From assembly GCA_910577665.1 (NCBI GenBank), contig CAJTOJ010000051.1, positions 1 through 17,155 of the forward strand: a stretch of DNA of 17,155 bases. The letters are read 5' to 3'. The notes beneath the pieces are model-generated. The model saw nothing but the letters and a program-made list of their open reading frames with translations, made no database searches and was not told the origin of the DNA. How positions within the stretch are numbered: position 1 is the first letter of the stretch; each line of letters begins with the position of its first letter. This DNA comes from an uncultured Acetatifactor sp. Lineage in GTDB: Bacteria; Bacillota; Clostridia; Lachnospirales; Lachnospiraceae. Both the position numbers and the translations under genes were made by a program. Of the stretch, positions 8,127 to 16,125 are shown in pieces.

Positions 8127-9503
8127 ATGGCAGAACCTATTGTGCTAAAGGATACCATATTACTATTTGACAGCTATTCCCAGGATGGCAGACGGCTGCA
8201 TGAGTCTTTTCTGCGGGTAGGCTGTCCCTGTTCTGTGGTGGTGCTGGAGGAGGATCCTTTCCTGCCGGAGGGGGTAATGTCGGTGTACGATCTGTTTCTG
8301 GGATATTTCCAGGAGGAGGGAAGAGCGCTTGGAAAGCCCCGGTTCTTCAACGAGATTCCGGTGCCGGATCATTGGAGTATCCATGCCGGGGTGGGAGAGA
8401 CAGACTATGGGAGGATCACGTACCAGCATGAGGAGAAGGGGCGGATTCATTACTGGGAATCTTCCAGAAAATGGCTGGTAAGGGCTGTGGACTGGTTTGA
8501 CAAAAAGGGCAATGTGCGCTTCAGGGATCATTACAACCGGTATGGCATTGTCTACGCCAGGACCTGTTATAACGGACAGGGCAGGGAACTGGGCAGGACC
8601 TGGCTCACAGCAGGCGGCCAGGAGGCCATTGTGGAGAATGCCGTTACAGGAGACCTGATTGTGAACGATGGGAAGCTGGTGAAGTTTTTCCGTCACAAGC
8701 GGGACATGATGCTTTATTTCCTGGAGCGGGCAGGGGCCGGTCTGAGGCAGGTCTGCTACAATTCCCTGGGAGATCCCTTCTGGATATCTGGCAGGCTTGA
8801 CCCGTCTGCAAAGCGGGATGTACTGTTCTGGCAGGATACCGTGAAAGAGGGGATTCCGGAGAATATGCAGGCTATCCTGGATGGACGGGTATCCCGTACC
8901 GGGAAGGTTCTGTTGCAGAAGCGGGGAACCCATGACAGGCTGGTGGAACTGGGGGCTGACCCGGCCAGGATCGGGAAGCTGGGGTATATCTATGACTTCA
9001 AGAAAGAAAATGGGCATGGGCGGAATGCACTGGTCTGTACCAACTCCGAGAGGATAGAACACTGTGAAGAGCTGATCCGTGCATTCCCCCAGATGCATTT
9101 CCACATTGCGGCAGTTACACTGATGTCGCCAAAGCTCATGGCATTGGAGGCATATAGCAATGTGTCCCTGTATCCATGTGTGTCAAAGCCGGTACTGGAC
9201 GAGCTGTTTTTGTCCTGTGATTATTATTTTGATATCAACCACTGGACGGAAATTGTATCTGCGGTGTACCAGGCCTTTCTGCACAAACAGGTGATCTTTG
9301 CTTTTGAAGAAACCATACATAACCGGGAGTATGTGGCAGACGCCCATGTGTATCCGGTGGCAGGGTTTGACAGGATGGTCTCGGATGTGAGGAATATGAT
9401 GGAAAATGGTGATGCATTGGAGTGCCATCTGAAGATGCAGCTCGAGGATGCCATGGCGGAGGAAGGGAAGGCCTATGCAGAGGTGTTCTGCGATGCAGGA
9501 TGA
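8127..9503 (+). CDS. gtfB: GtfB-type glycosyltransferase-stabilising protein, paralogue 1
   Basis: GtfB is a catalytically inactive GT-B homologue that binds the SRR acceptor and stabilises GtfA. This 458-residue protein has the family start DTILLFDSYSQDG (9-21), then DPFLPEGVMSVYDLFLG, FFNEIPVPDHW (73-83), the insert region, GYIYDFKKENGH (286-297), CTNSERIE (304-311), MHFHIAAVT and CDYYFDINHWTEI (364-376). The E-x7-E catalytic motif of active GT4 enzymes is absent, as expected. It is strikingly close to GtfB3, including runs of 20 or more identical bases, so the two probably arose by duplication. The start ATG has AAAGGAGG about 10 bases upstream. A TATAAT at 8073-8078 in the preceding 70-base gap lacks a good -35, so no internal promoter is called. 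The likely partner is one of the GtfA copies, perhaps gtfA2, but this is inference. Confidence 0.9.
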   Translation: MAEPIVLKDTILLFDSYSQDGRRLHESFLRVGCPCSVVVLEEDPFLPEGVMSVYDLFLGYFQEEGRALGKPRFFNEIPVPDHWSIHAGVGETDYGRITYQHEEKGRIHYWESSRKWLVRAVDWFDKKGNVRFRDHYNRYGIVYARTCYNGQGRELGRTWLTAGGQEAIVENAVTGDLIVNDGKLVKFFRHKRDMMLYFLERAGAGLRQVCYNSLGDPFWISGRLDPSAKRDVLFWQDTVKEGIPENMQAILDGRVSRTGKVLLQKRGTHDRLVELGADPARIGKLGYIYDFKKENGHGRNALVCTNSERIEHCEELIRAFPQMHFHIAAVTLMSPKLMALEAYSNVSLYPCVSKPVLDELFLSCDYYFDINHWTEIVSAVYQAFLHKQVIFAFEETIHNREYVADAHVYPVAGFDRMVSDVRNMMENGDALECHLKMQLEDAMAEEGKAYAEVFCDAG

Positions 9504-9514
9504 GTCATGCAGAT

Positions 9515-9557
9515 CCATGGAAAACCTATGGAAAGACCATGGAGGATCATGGGAAGG
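9515..9557 (+). repeat. Imperfect tandem repeat of 10-12 bases between gtfB1 and gtfB2
   Basis: Four near-copies run in a row: CCATGGAAAA, CCTATGGAAAGA, CCATGGAGGAT and CATGGGAAGG. The tract lies just after the gtfB1 stop (9501-9503) and before the preferred gtfB2 start (9563). It contains several ATG triplets in different frames and ends in the purine-rich region that serves as the ribosome binding site. It encodes nothing recognisable of the GtfB family if read in the gtfB2 frame. Confidence 0.6.
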
Positions 9558-9562
9558 GAAGG

Positions 9563-10810
9563 ATGGGTATGGTAGTCTTCTCAGACAGGAATACGGAATA
9601 TATCAGAAAAATGCAGGAAACGTTTGACAGGATAGGCCTGACCGTAAAAATCGTGGTGCTGGAAGATGACGGATTCCTGCCGGAGGGTATCGGTTCCCCG
9701 TATGCATTCTTTGCTTACCGGGAACATCCGGGAGAACTGGAGGAAAAGGATCTGTTTTACAATTTTTTAGAGCTTCCTTTGTTCTGGGAGGTGCGGCTGA
9801 AAGAGGGGAGGGGCGCGGTCTTTCACATGGGAGTTGAAAAGGCCCGGATCTGCTTTAAGGAGCCGGTGCAGGAGCGGAATGTGCTCCGGGTAGAATGGCA
9901 TATGGAGGACGGATGGGTCTATCGGACCGATTTTTATAACAGATTCGGACTGCGGTATATCAGTGAATTCCGGAACCGGCAGGGAAAAGTCGATTCGAAA
10001 GTGTATTATTCCATGGAGAACCAGGAGAGAGTGGTGGAACAGCCTGGAAACCATATCATTTCCCTGTCAGGGCAGGGAGGGCTGATCACCTGTTTTGCCT
10101 CCCAGGCGGAATTCATTGACCATTACCGGAAGGAAGCCGGGCTGGAAGAGGACTGTATCCTGGTGGTGCAGGATGTGCAGAGTCTGGGGATGCTGGAGCT
10201 TGTCACAGACAGGAGAGGCCGCTGGAGACATATCCTGTTCCTGGACAGGGATCTGCTGGATCGGTATGTAGCTATGGGTGGGCAGAATGGCAGCCTGTTT
10301 TACACAATTCCGGAAGAATACCTTGAGAATCATGCCGGAAGGGAGGCTTTGATCCTGACAGCTTCCGACCAGATACCACATTTGGAAGACTTGATTGGGG
10401 AACTGCCGGATATGGTGTTCCACATTGCGGCCAACACACAGGTCTCAGACAAGCTGAACAGACTGACAGAGCTGGAAAACGTAAGGGTCTATCCACAGAT
10501 CAGTGCCCGGGATCTGGCCAGGCTGTGGGATATCTGTGATTTTTACCTGGATATCAACCATTATCGTGAAATATATGATGCCATCAACACGGCCCATGAG
10601 AAGAACCTGGTTATTCTGGGATTCGGGGAGACCGTGCATCACAGGGAGCTGATGGCAGATGTGTGTATATATGATGGAACTGCCTGGGAGGAGATGGTAT
10701 CGGGAATCAGAAGGATGAGGGCGGATCCGGGTATGCTACGGGATATATTGGCATCACAGCAGAAGCAAAAGCAGAAGATATGGAACCGGCTCTTGCAGGA
10801 TGCAAGATAG
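9563..10810 (+). CDS. gtfB: GtfB-type protein, paralogue 2 (divergent)
   Basis: This divergent GtfB-type protein has 415 residues from the preferred start. Recognisable family elements are MVVFSDRNTEY at the N-terminus (aligned to the LLFD start of the other copies), VVLEDDGFLPEGIGSPYAFF (31-50), FYNFLELPLFW (65-75), ILTASDQIPHLEDLI (264-278), VFHIAANTQVSDKLN and DFYLDINHYREIYDAI (326-341). No E-x7-E motif is seen, so it is probably a non-catalytic partner. Compared with GtfB1 and GtfB3 the middle insert region is shorter and poorly conserved. The frame is open upstream to 9422, and an ATG at 9500 would overlap the gtfB1 stop as ATGA. I prefer 9563 because AAGGGAAGG precedes it and the extra residues derive from a tandem repeat. 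The ATG at 9569 is equally possible. As the most divergent GtfB it is a natural candidate partner for the divergent gtfA1, but this is inference. Confidence 0.83.
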   Translation: MGMVVFSDRNTEYIRKMQETFDRIGLTVKIVVLEDDGFLPEGIGSPYAFFAYREHPGELEEKDLFYNFLELPLFWEVRLKEGRGAVFHMGVEKARICFKEPVQERNVLRVEWHMEDGWVYRTDFYNRFGLRYISEFRNRQGKVDSKVYYSMENQERVVEQPGNHIISLSGQGGLITCFASQAEFIDHYRKEAGLEEDCILVVQDVQSLGMLELVTDRRGRWRHILFLDRDLLDRYVAMGGQNGSLFYTIPEEYLENHAGREALILTASDQIPHLEDLIGELPDMVFHIAANTQVSDKLNRLTELENVRVYPQISARDLARLWDICDFYLDINHYREIYDAINTAHEKNLVILGFGETVHHRELMADVCIYDGTAWEEMVSGIRRMRADPGMLRDILASQQKQKQKIWNRLLQDAR

Positions 10811-10852
10811 AAAAGTGCTCGCAGGAAGAAACAGACAGGAGGGAAGAGAATT

Positions 10853-12343
10853 ATGGTGTACAATTTTAACTTGGGCATCGGCTGGGCCAGTAGCGGGGTA
10901 GAATATGCCCAGGCTTACAGGGCGAAGCTGCTGCGGCGGATTGGCCAGGAGGCCAGATTCGTTTTCACGGATATGTTCCCCAGGGAGAATATCCAGCATA
11001 TGACAAAGAACATCGGATTCCTGGATGAAGAAGTCATATGGCTTTACACTTTTTTTACAGACTGTAAGATCTCGCCGGTGACATTTACCTTGAAACAGCT
11101 GGAAGAGACCTTTGGTGACAGGAAATTTTCCGGGGAGCGGGAGGGTTCCAAGGTAAAATATGTCTTTCCGGGCACCAACACCTACTATATGGCCTATCTG
11201 GTCAATGAGAAGGAGAACAGGGTACACCGGGTGGAGATGGTATCTGGCGGATGTCTGATCCGGAAGGATTATTTCACCTATTGCCGGATCTATTCGGAAT
11301 ATTATGCACCCCTGGACAATGCAGCCCATCTCTATCACCGCAGGTTTTTCAATGAGGATGGAACGGTGGCCTATGAGGAGATCACAGACCAGGACAAGGT
11401 CATGTACCAGTTTCCGGACCGGCTTTTGTGTTCCAAGGAAGAACTGGTGGGTTATCTGGTATCCCGGCTTAACCTGACCAAGAAGGATGTGGTACTCATC
11501 GACAGGACCACCGGGATCGGTCAGGCCATTCTGCAGAATGCAGGATCTGCCAGGGTGGGGATCGTGATCCATGCAGACCATTTCAGCGAGGGCAATACGG
11601 ATCAGGAAGCAGTGCTCTGGAACAATTATTACGAATATGCGTTTTCCCAGTGGAAGCATATCAAGTTCTATATTGCATCCACGGATGTACAGAACCGTCT
11701 GCTCAGGCAGCAGTTCAAGAAATATATGGGAATCAGCCCCAGGGTGGTGACCATACCGGTAGGAAGCCTGGAAGAACTGAAGGTGCCGGGAAAGCCCAGG
11801 CGCAGGCATGCTTTGATTACAGCTTCCCGGCTGGCCGCAGAGAAGCATATCGACTGGATCATTGATGCAGTGGTGGCAGCCAGGGAGAAGGTGCCGGATC
11901 TCTCCCTTGACATCTATGGAAAAGGGGGCGAGGAGGAGAAGCTGCGGACACAGATCGGGAAGCTGCAATGTGGGGAGTATGTACGCCTGTGCGGCCAGCA
12001 GGACTTGCAGGAGGTGTACCAGAAGTACGAAGCGTATCTGTCAGGATCCACCAGCGAGGGGTTTGGGCTGACCCTGATGGAGGCGGTGGGCTCGGGACTG
12101 CCCATCATTGGCTTTGATGTGCGCTATGGCAACCCTAACTTTATTGATGATGCTGAGAACGGTTATCTGATCCCGGTACATGACAAGATGGAGAGGCAGG
12201 AGCGGGTGGAGAAGCTGGCGGCATGTATTGTGCGCCTGTTTACAGAGGCAGACCTAAAGGGCTTCCATGCACATTCTTATGAGAAGGCGAAAGCCTATCT
12301 GACCAGAGAGGTGGAGGAAAAATGGAAAAACATACTGAAATAA
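10853..12343 (+). CDS. gtfA: GtfA, canonical accessory-Sec O-GlcNAc transferase (paralogue 3)
   Basis: This is the most canonical GtfA of the three. It is a GT4 enzyme that, bound to GtfB, transfers GlcNAc from UDP-GlcNAc to Ser/Thr of the SRR adhesin. In 496 residues it shows the hallmark start NLGIGWASSGVEYAQAYRA (6-24), the extended beta-sheet domain up to about 215, VIHADHFSEG (238-247), TASRLAAEK with Arg326 and Lys331, and the E-x7-E motif EGFGLTLME (Glu402 to Glu410) followed by GSGLPIIGFDVRYGN. All are as in streptococcal GtfA. The ATG start has AGGAGGG 9 bases upstream. It lies 42 bases after gtfB2, and its 3' end overlaps gtfB3 by 22 bases, the usual gtfA-gtfB arrangement, so GtfA3 and GtfB3 are the best-supported pair in the locus. 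Base composition matches the surrounding genes. Confidence 0.95.
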   Translation: MVYNFNLGIGWASSGVEYAQAYRAKLLRRIGQEARFVFTDMFPRENIQHMTKNIGFLDEEVIWLYTFFTDCKISPVTFTLKQLEETFGDRKFSGEREGSKVKYVFPGTNTYYMAYLVNEKENRVHRVEMVSGGCLIRKDYFTYCRIYSEYYAPLDNAAHLYHRRFFNEDGTVAYEEITDQDKVMYQFPDRLLCSKEELVGYLVSRLNLTKKDVVLIDRTTGIGQAILQNAGSARVGIVIHADHFSEGNTDQEAVLWNNYYEYAFSQWKHIKFYIASTDVQNRLLRQQFKKYMGISPRVVTIPVGSLEELKVPGKPRRRHALITASRLAAEKHIDWIIDAVVAAREKVPDLSLDIYGKGGEEEKLRTQIGKLQCGEYVRLCGQQDLQEVYQKYEAYLSGSTSEGFGLTLMEAVGSGLPIIGFDVRYGNPNFIDDAENGYLIPVHDKMERQERVEKLAACIVRLFTEADLKGFHAHSYEKAKAYLTREVEEKWKNILK

Positions 12344-13686
12344 ACGATACCATACTGCTTTTTGACAATTACGGAACAGACAGTCAGAACCTGCATACTT
12401 CTTTCCGTCTGGCGGGATTTTCATATCCGGCGGTGGTGATCGAGGACAATGGTTTTCTGCCGGATGGAGTGATGTCTGTTTATGGATTTTTCCTGGGGGA
12501 CTTTAAAGAAGTCCTGGGAGAAGCGGCCCATTCTAAGTTCTTCAACCAGGTACCGGTGCCGGATTACTGGGAGATCAGTGGCACGAACTCCAGCGGCTCT
12601 ATACATGACGGGCCAATAGAGCGGGGGAAGATCTTCTATGCAGAGCCTGCCCACAAACGGCGGGTGAGGATCGTGGACTGGTACGATGAGAAGGGATGTG
12701 TCCGTTCCAGCGACCATTATAACCGCCACGGTGCCCTGTTTGCCAGAACCATCTTCAATGCCAAGGGAAAGAAGTTCAGCAAATCCTATTTCTCGGCCAG
12801 GGGCCAGGAAGTGATTGTGGAGAATTTTGTCACAGGGGACATTGTGCTCAATGATGGACAGGAAGTGTGCATCTTCCGCACAAAGACAGATTTCATCGTG
12901 TATTTCCTGGAGCGGGCAGGTTTTCTGGGAAGCCGGATTTTTTTCAATTCCCTGTCAACGCCGTTTTTTGTATCCAACCAGCTTACTGCGGGGACAAAAA
13001 GGGATATTCTGTTCTGGCAGGAACCGGCCAGGGAAGATATTCCGGGAAATATGCAGCTCATCTTCCGGGGACAGGCCAGCCGCACAGCTACTGTCCTGGT
13101 ACAGAAGCGGCAGTCCTATGAGAAGCTGATTGCCCTGGGAGCTGATAAGGACATGACCCGTCATCTGGGCTATATCTACGATTTTGCCAAGGAGAACGGG
13201 CACAGGCCCGAAGCCCTGGTCTGCACCAATTCTGACAGGATAGAAGCCTGCAGGCAGCTGATTGAGGCACTTCCCCAGATGCATTTCCACATTGCTGCAC
13301 TGACAGAAATGTCATCAAAGCTTATGGAACTGGATCATTACGGGAATGTAAGCCTGTATCCGGGGGTGAAGCAGAATATCCTGGACAGCCTCTTTGCAGA
13401 ATGTGATTTCTATTTTGATATCAACCATGAGGCAGAGATTGCGTCCGCAGTCCGCAGGGCCTTCCTGCATAACCATCTGATCTTTGCTTTTGAGGAAACT
13501 GTCCACAACAGGAATTATGTGGCAGATGCCCACGTGTATCCGGCCAGTGGTGTGAACCGGATGATTGCAGACGTGAAGAAAGCCTTGAAGGATTCTGCTG
13601 TGTTTGACAGACGGCTGGACAGACAGCGGGAGGCGGCTATGGCGGAGACGGCAGGGCGGTATGAGGAGGTGTGTAAGATGGTCTGA
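12322..13686 (+). CDS. gtfB: GtfB, GlcNAc-transferase partner protein (paralogue 3, canonical pair)
   Basis: This non-catalytic partner of GtfA recognises partly glycosylated acceptor and stabilises the complex. The 454-residue product shows DTILLFDNYGTDS (9-21), VVIEDNGFLPDGVMSVYGFF (38-57), FFNQVPVPDYWEI (73-85), GYIYDFAKENGH (283-294), CTNSDRIE (301-308), MHFHIAALTEMSSKLMEL and CDFYFDINHEAEI (361-373). These are standard GtfB signatures, and the E-x7-E motif is lacking. The ATG lies inside the end of gtfA3 with GGAGG 4 bases upstream, so translation is probably coupled and the two products made in similar amounts. It shares long identical DNA words with gtfB1 (12901-12920 matches 8715-8734; 13273-13295 matches 9087-9109). 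It is the last gene of the glycosylation cluster. No terminator is visible in the following 117 bases. Confidence 0.94.
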   Translation: MEKHTEINDTILLFDNYGTDSQNLHTSFRLAGFSYPAVVIEDNGFLPDGVMSVYGFFLGDFKEVLGEAAHSKFFNQVPVPDYWEISGTNSSGSIHDGPIERGKIFYAEPAHKRRVRIVDWYDEKGCVRSSDHYNRHGALFARTIFNAKGKKFSKSYFSARGQEVIVENFVTGDIVLNDGQEVCIFRTKTDFIVYFLERAGFLGSRIFFNSLSTPFFVSNQLTAGTKRDILFWQEPAREDIPGNMQLIFRGQASRTATVLVQKRQSYEKLIALGADKDMTRHLGYIYDFAKENGHRPEALVCTNSDRIEACRQLIEALPQMHFHIAALTEMSSKLMELDHYGNVSLYPGVKQNILDSLFAECDFYFDINHEAEIASAVRRAFLHNHLIFAFEETVHNRNYVADAHVYPASGVNRMIADVKKALKDSAVFDRRLDRQREAAMAETAGRYEEVCKMV

Positions 13687-13742
13687 CCATATCCCCTGTG
13701 AACCAGGGCCGCCCGGGGAGGCCATGGCAGAACGTAATGTCC

Positions 13743-13770
13743 TTGAAAAAAGACAGGAATCTGGTATAAT
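13743..13770 (+). promoter_or_regulatory. Sigma-A type promoter for thiN and the MATE gene
   Basis: A -35 box TTGAAA (13743-13748) and a perfect -10 TATAAT (13765-13770) are separated by 16 bases. TGG directly before the -10 makes it an extended -10. It lies 33 bases before the thiN start and separates this pair of genes from the glycosylation cluster. Confidence 0.75.
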
Positions 13771-13803
13771 GGCTTATGCAAGGCAGGATGGCAGGGAGGA
13801 GAT

Positions 13804-14460
13804 ATGGGTATGGATCGCAAATGTATCGTTATCGGAGCCGGAGATCTGACAGTGGGGGAGATTCCCGGATGGGAGGAGGCTTTCTGCATTGCCGTGGACG
13901 GGGGACTGGGATATTGTGGCGTGCTGGGGATAGAGCCCGATCTGATTCTGGGGGATTTTGATTCGGTCAGTGAGGGGGAAGCCCGGGCAGTGGTGCAGCT
14001 GGAGCAGGAGATTCCCCATAGGGTGATCCGGCTGCCTGTGGAGAAGGACGATACGGATATGCTGGCGGCCTTGAAGGAAGGATTGGGCAGGGGATACAGG
14101 GACTTCCGCATCTATGGGGGAACCGGTGGACGGCTTGACCATACCCTGGCCAATATCCAGTGCCTGCTGTATCTGAAGAAACAGGGTGCTGTGGGGTATC
14201 TGGTGGACGGCAGCGGTATGATCATGGTTCTTCTGGACGAGGCTGTCCATTTCCAGAAAGGCCTGCGGGGCTATCTGTCCCTGTTTTCCCTGGTGGAGGA
14301 ATCCAGGGGAGTCTGCATAGACGGAATGAAATACCCCCTGCAGGATGCGGTGATCCACAACAGTTTTCCCATCGGCATCAGCAACGAATTTACCGGGGAC
14401 GAGGCAGTGGTGTCCGTAGAGCAGGGAGCCTTGGTGTGCATGGTGCTATATGAAGGGTGA
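13804..14460 (+). CDS. thiN: Thiamine pyrophosphokinase
   Basis: The product transfers pyrophosphate from ATP to thiamine, giving thiamine diphosphate directly (salvage pathway, cytosolic). The 218-residue protein carries the family motifs: AVDGGLGYC (30-38), LILGDFDSV (47-55), EKDDTDM (80-86), YGGTGGRLDHTLANI (104-118) and the C-terminal thiamine-binding GISNEF (191-196). Length is typical for bacterial single-function enzymes. The ATG at 13804 has GGAGG 4 bases upstream; the in-frame ATG at 13810 has better spacing (10 bases) and would remove two residues, so either may be the true start. Its own promoter lies just upstream, and no TPP-riboswitch-like sequence is visible in the 33-base gap. 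The following MATE gene starts 5 bases after its stop, so the two are probably co-transcribed; a functional link is not evident. It is not related to the glycosylation genes. Confidence 0.93.
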   Translation: MGMDRKCIVIGAGDLTVGEIPGWEEAFCIAVDGGLGYCGVLGIEPDLILGDFDSVSEGEARAVVQLEQEIPHRVIRLPVEKDDTDMLAALKEGLGRGYRDFRIYGGTGGRLDHTLANIQCLLYLKKQGAVGYLVDGSGMIMVLLDEAVHFQKGLRGYLSLFSLVEESRGVCIDGMKYPLQDAVIHNSFPIGISNEFTGDEAVVSVEQGALVCMVLYEG

Positions 14461-14465
14461 TATCT

Positions 14466-15830
14466 ATGAGAACGGAACGTGACTTGACGGAAGGTAATGT
14501 AACGAAATCCTTGCTGCTGTTTGCAGGTCCCATGATTCTGGGGAACCTGCTACAGCAGTTTTATAATATTGTGGATACCTGGGTGGTGGGCAGGTTTGTG
14601 GGCGCAGATGCCCTGGCTTCCGTGGGAAGTGCCTATTCCCTGATGACATTTCTCACATCCATCCTCATTGGACTGTGCATGGGATGCGGGGCATTGTTGT
14701 CTTTCTATTACGGAAAAGGCGATATGCAGAGACTACAGGACCGGATGCATACGGCTTTTGTGCTGATCGGGGCTATCTCGGTGGTGCTGTGGCTGCTGGT
14801 GCAGACTGCTGTGGATCCCATTCTGATGCTTCTGCAGGTGCCATCGGAACTGGCAGGGATGATGCGGGACTATGTGTCCATTGTGTTCCTGGGGATCCTC
14901 TTCGTGTTTTTGTATAATTTCTTTGCCTTTGTGCTGCGGGCAGTGGGAAATAGCGTGGTACCCTTGTGCTTTCTGGGTCTGGCAGCCGGGTTGAATGTGG
15001 GACTGGATCTGTTCTTTGTGGTCTGTCTGGACTGGGGGCTGAAAGGAGCAGCCTGGGCCACAGTGTTCTCCCAGGTGGTGGCAGGGGTGGGTCTTGCCGT
15101 CTATACATGGGCCAGGGAACCCGGCTTCAGGTTCTCTTTCCGGAAATTTGCCAGGGGGGAGAAGGCGGTGGGAGAGCTGCTTTCCTTTTCCATGGTTACA
15201 TCTGCCCAGCAGTCCGTGATGAATTTCGGTATCCTGATGGTACAGGGGCTGGTGAACAGCTTTGGGGCGCAGGTGATGGCGGCCTTTGCAGCGGCAGTGA
15301 AGATTGATACCTTCGCCTATATGCCAGCCCAGGAATTTGGAAATGCCTATTCTATCTTCGTGTCACAGAGCTTTGGCGCGGGGAATGGGAAGCGCCTGAA
15401 AGAGGGAACCAGGAGTGCGCTCAAGGTATCGGCCCTGTTCTGTGTGCTGGTATCGGCAGGGGTGTTTCTCTTTGCAGGTGACTTGATGAGACTGTTTGTC
15501 AAAAGGGAGGAGGTGCAGATCCTTGCAATTGGTGTGGAATATCTGAGAATAGAAGGGACATTTTATATGGGAATCGGAATCCTGTTCCTGCTATATGGAT
15601 ATTTCCGGGGGATTAACCGCCCTGGTATATCCCTGCTGCTCACGGTGGTGTCCCTGGGAAGCAGGGTGGTACTGGCATACGGCCTGGCGGCAGTTCCTGC
15701 TATAGGCGTGGCAGGGATCTGGTGGGCCATTCCCATTGGATGGGCGCTGGCAGATACAGTGGGACTGCTGTGGATGCGGAAGGCACCGCGTGGCAGCCTT
15801 ACAGATACTGATTCGGGGATTTGCGCATGA
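14466..15830 (+). CDS. MATE family efflux transporter
   Basis: This integral membrane antiporter of the MATE family (multidrug and toxin extrusion, DinF/NorM superfamily) exports small, often cationic compounds using a sodium or proton gradient. The 454-residue protein has about 12 hydrophobic segments and the characteristic N-terminal pattern FAGPMILGNLLQQFYNIVD (19-37) with VVGRFVGADALASVG, repeated more weakly in the second half (SAQQSVMNFGILMVQGLVNSFG), as expected for the two six-helix bundles. The ATG at 14466 is preferred over the GTG at 14457 because GAAGGG is well placed 8 bases upstream. It follows thiN by 5 bases. The last 32 bases overlap the 3' end of the minus-strand gene at 15799-16089. 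The substrate cannot be predicted. Confidence 0.93.
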   Translation: MRTERDLTEGNVTKSLLLFAGPMILGNLLQQFYNIVDTWVVGRFVGADALASVGSAYSLMTFLTSILIGLCMGCGALLSFYYGKGDMQRLQDRMHTAFVLIGAISVVLWLLVQTAVDPILMLLQVPSELAGMMRDYVSIVFLGILFVFLYNFFAFVLRAVGNSVVPLCFLGLAAGLNVGLDLFFVVCLDWGLKGAAWATVFSQVVAGVGLAVYTWAREPGFRFSFRKFARGEKAVGELLSFSMVTSAQQSVMNFGILMVQGLVNSFGAQVMAAFAAAVKIDTFAYMPAQEFGNAYSIFVSQSFGAGNGKRLKEGTRSALKVSALFCVLVSAGVFLFAGDLMRLFVKREEVQILAIGVEYLRIEGTFYMGIGILFLLYGYFRGINRPGISLLLTVVSLGSRVVLAYGLAAVPAIGVAGIWWAIPIGWALADTVGLLWMRKAPRGSLTDTDSGICA

Positions 15831-16089
15831 GGAACCTGACCGGATAGCCTTTTTCATCGCAGATACCCCGGATAATGCTCTCAGCGGTCTCCTTCACATT
15901 GTCATTGACACAGATGACACAGAGGTTCTTCTTGCGGTTGAAAAGGGAGGGCTTGGGCCAGCGCACATAGTAGGAGATGCGCTCCTTGAGCAGTTCATGT
16001 TCGATGAGCTTCTTGCATTCCGGATCTGATATTTCGCAGAGTTCTATTTCGTTGTTCACTTTCAGTGAAGTATATAATGGCTGTTCCAT
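15799..16089 (-). CDS. Small hypothetical protein (96 residues)
   Basis: I do not recognise this gene with certainty. It encodes a 96-residue soluble protein with no signal peptide or membrane segment. The pattern is a strand near 16-20 (LCEIS), an amphipathic helix at 22-36, a strand with SYYVRW, a basic stretch NRKK, a strand LCVICV (57-62) and a helix at 65-78. This resembles small ferredoxin-like regulators such as the DUF2007 group, but only in outline. The ATG at 16089 is chosen over the upstream ATG at 16155 because GAGGTGA lies just before it and a promoter sits between the two. Transcription is from its own extended -10 promoter. The 3' end runs 32 bases into the MATE gene on the opposite strand, a convergent overlap. 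Confidence 0.7.
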   Translation of the reverse strand: MEQPLYTSLKVNNEIELCEISDPECKKLIEHELLKERISYYVRWPKPSLFNRKKNLCVICVNDNVKETAESIIRGICDEKGYPVRFLMRKSPNQYL

Positions 16090-16125
16090 GATGTCACCTC
16101 TTTGGAAGGATAAATAGATAGGGAT

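Noticed and set aside
10754..11968. Long minus-strand open frame of 404 codons opposite gtfA3 and the gtfB2 end; similar long ones lie opposite gtfB1 and gtfA1.
   Set aside because: They are antisense shadows of strongly supported genes, rich in His, Pro, Cys and Leu with no recognisable motif.
13710..13726. GC-rich palindrome GGCCGCCCGGGGAGGCC after gtfB3, considered as a terminator.
   Set aside because: The loop would be too small and no T run follows.
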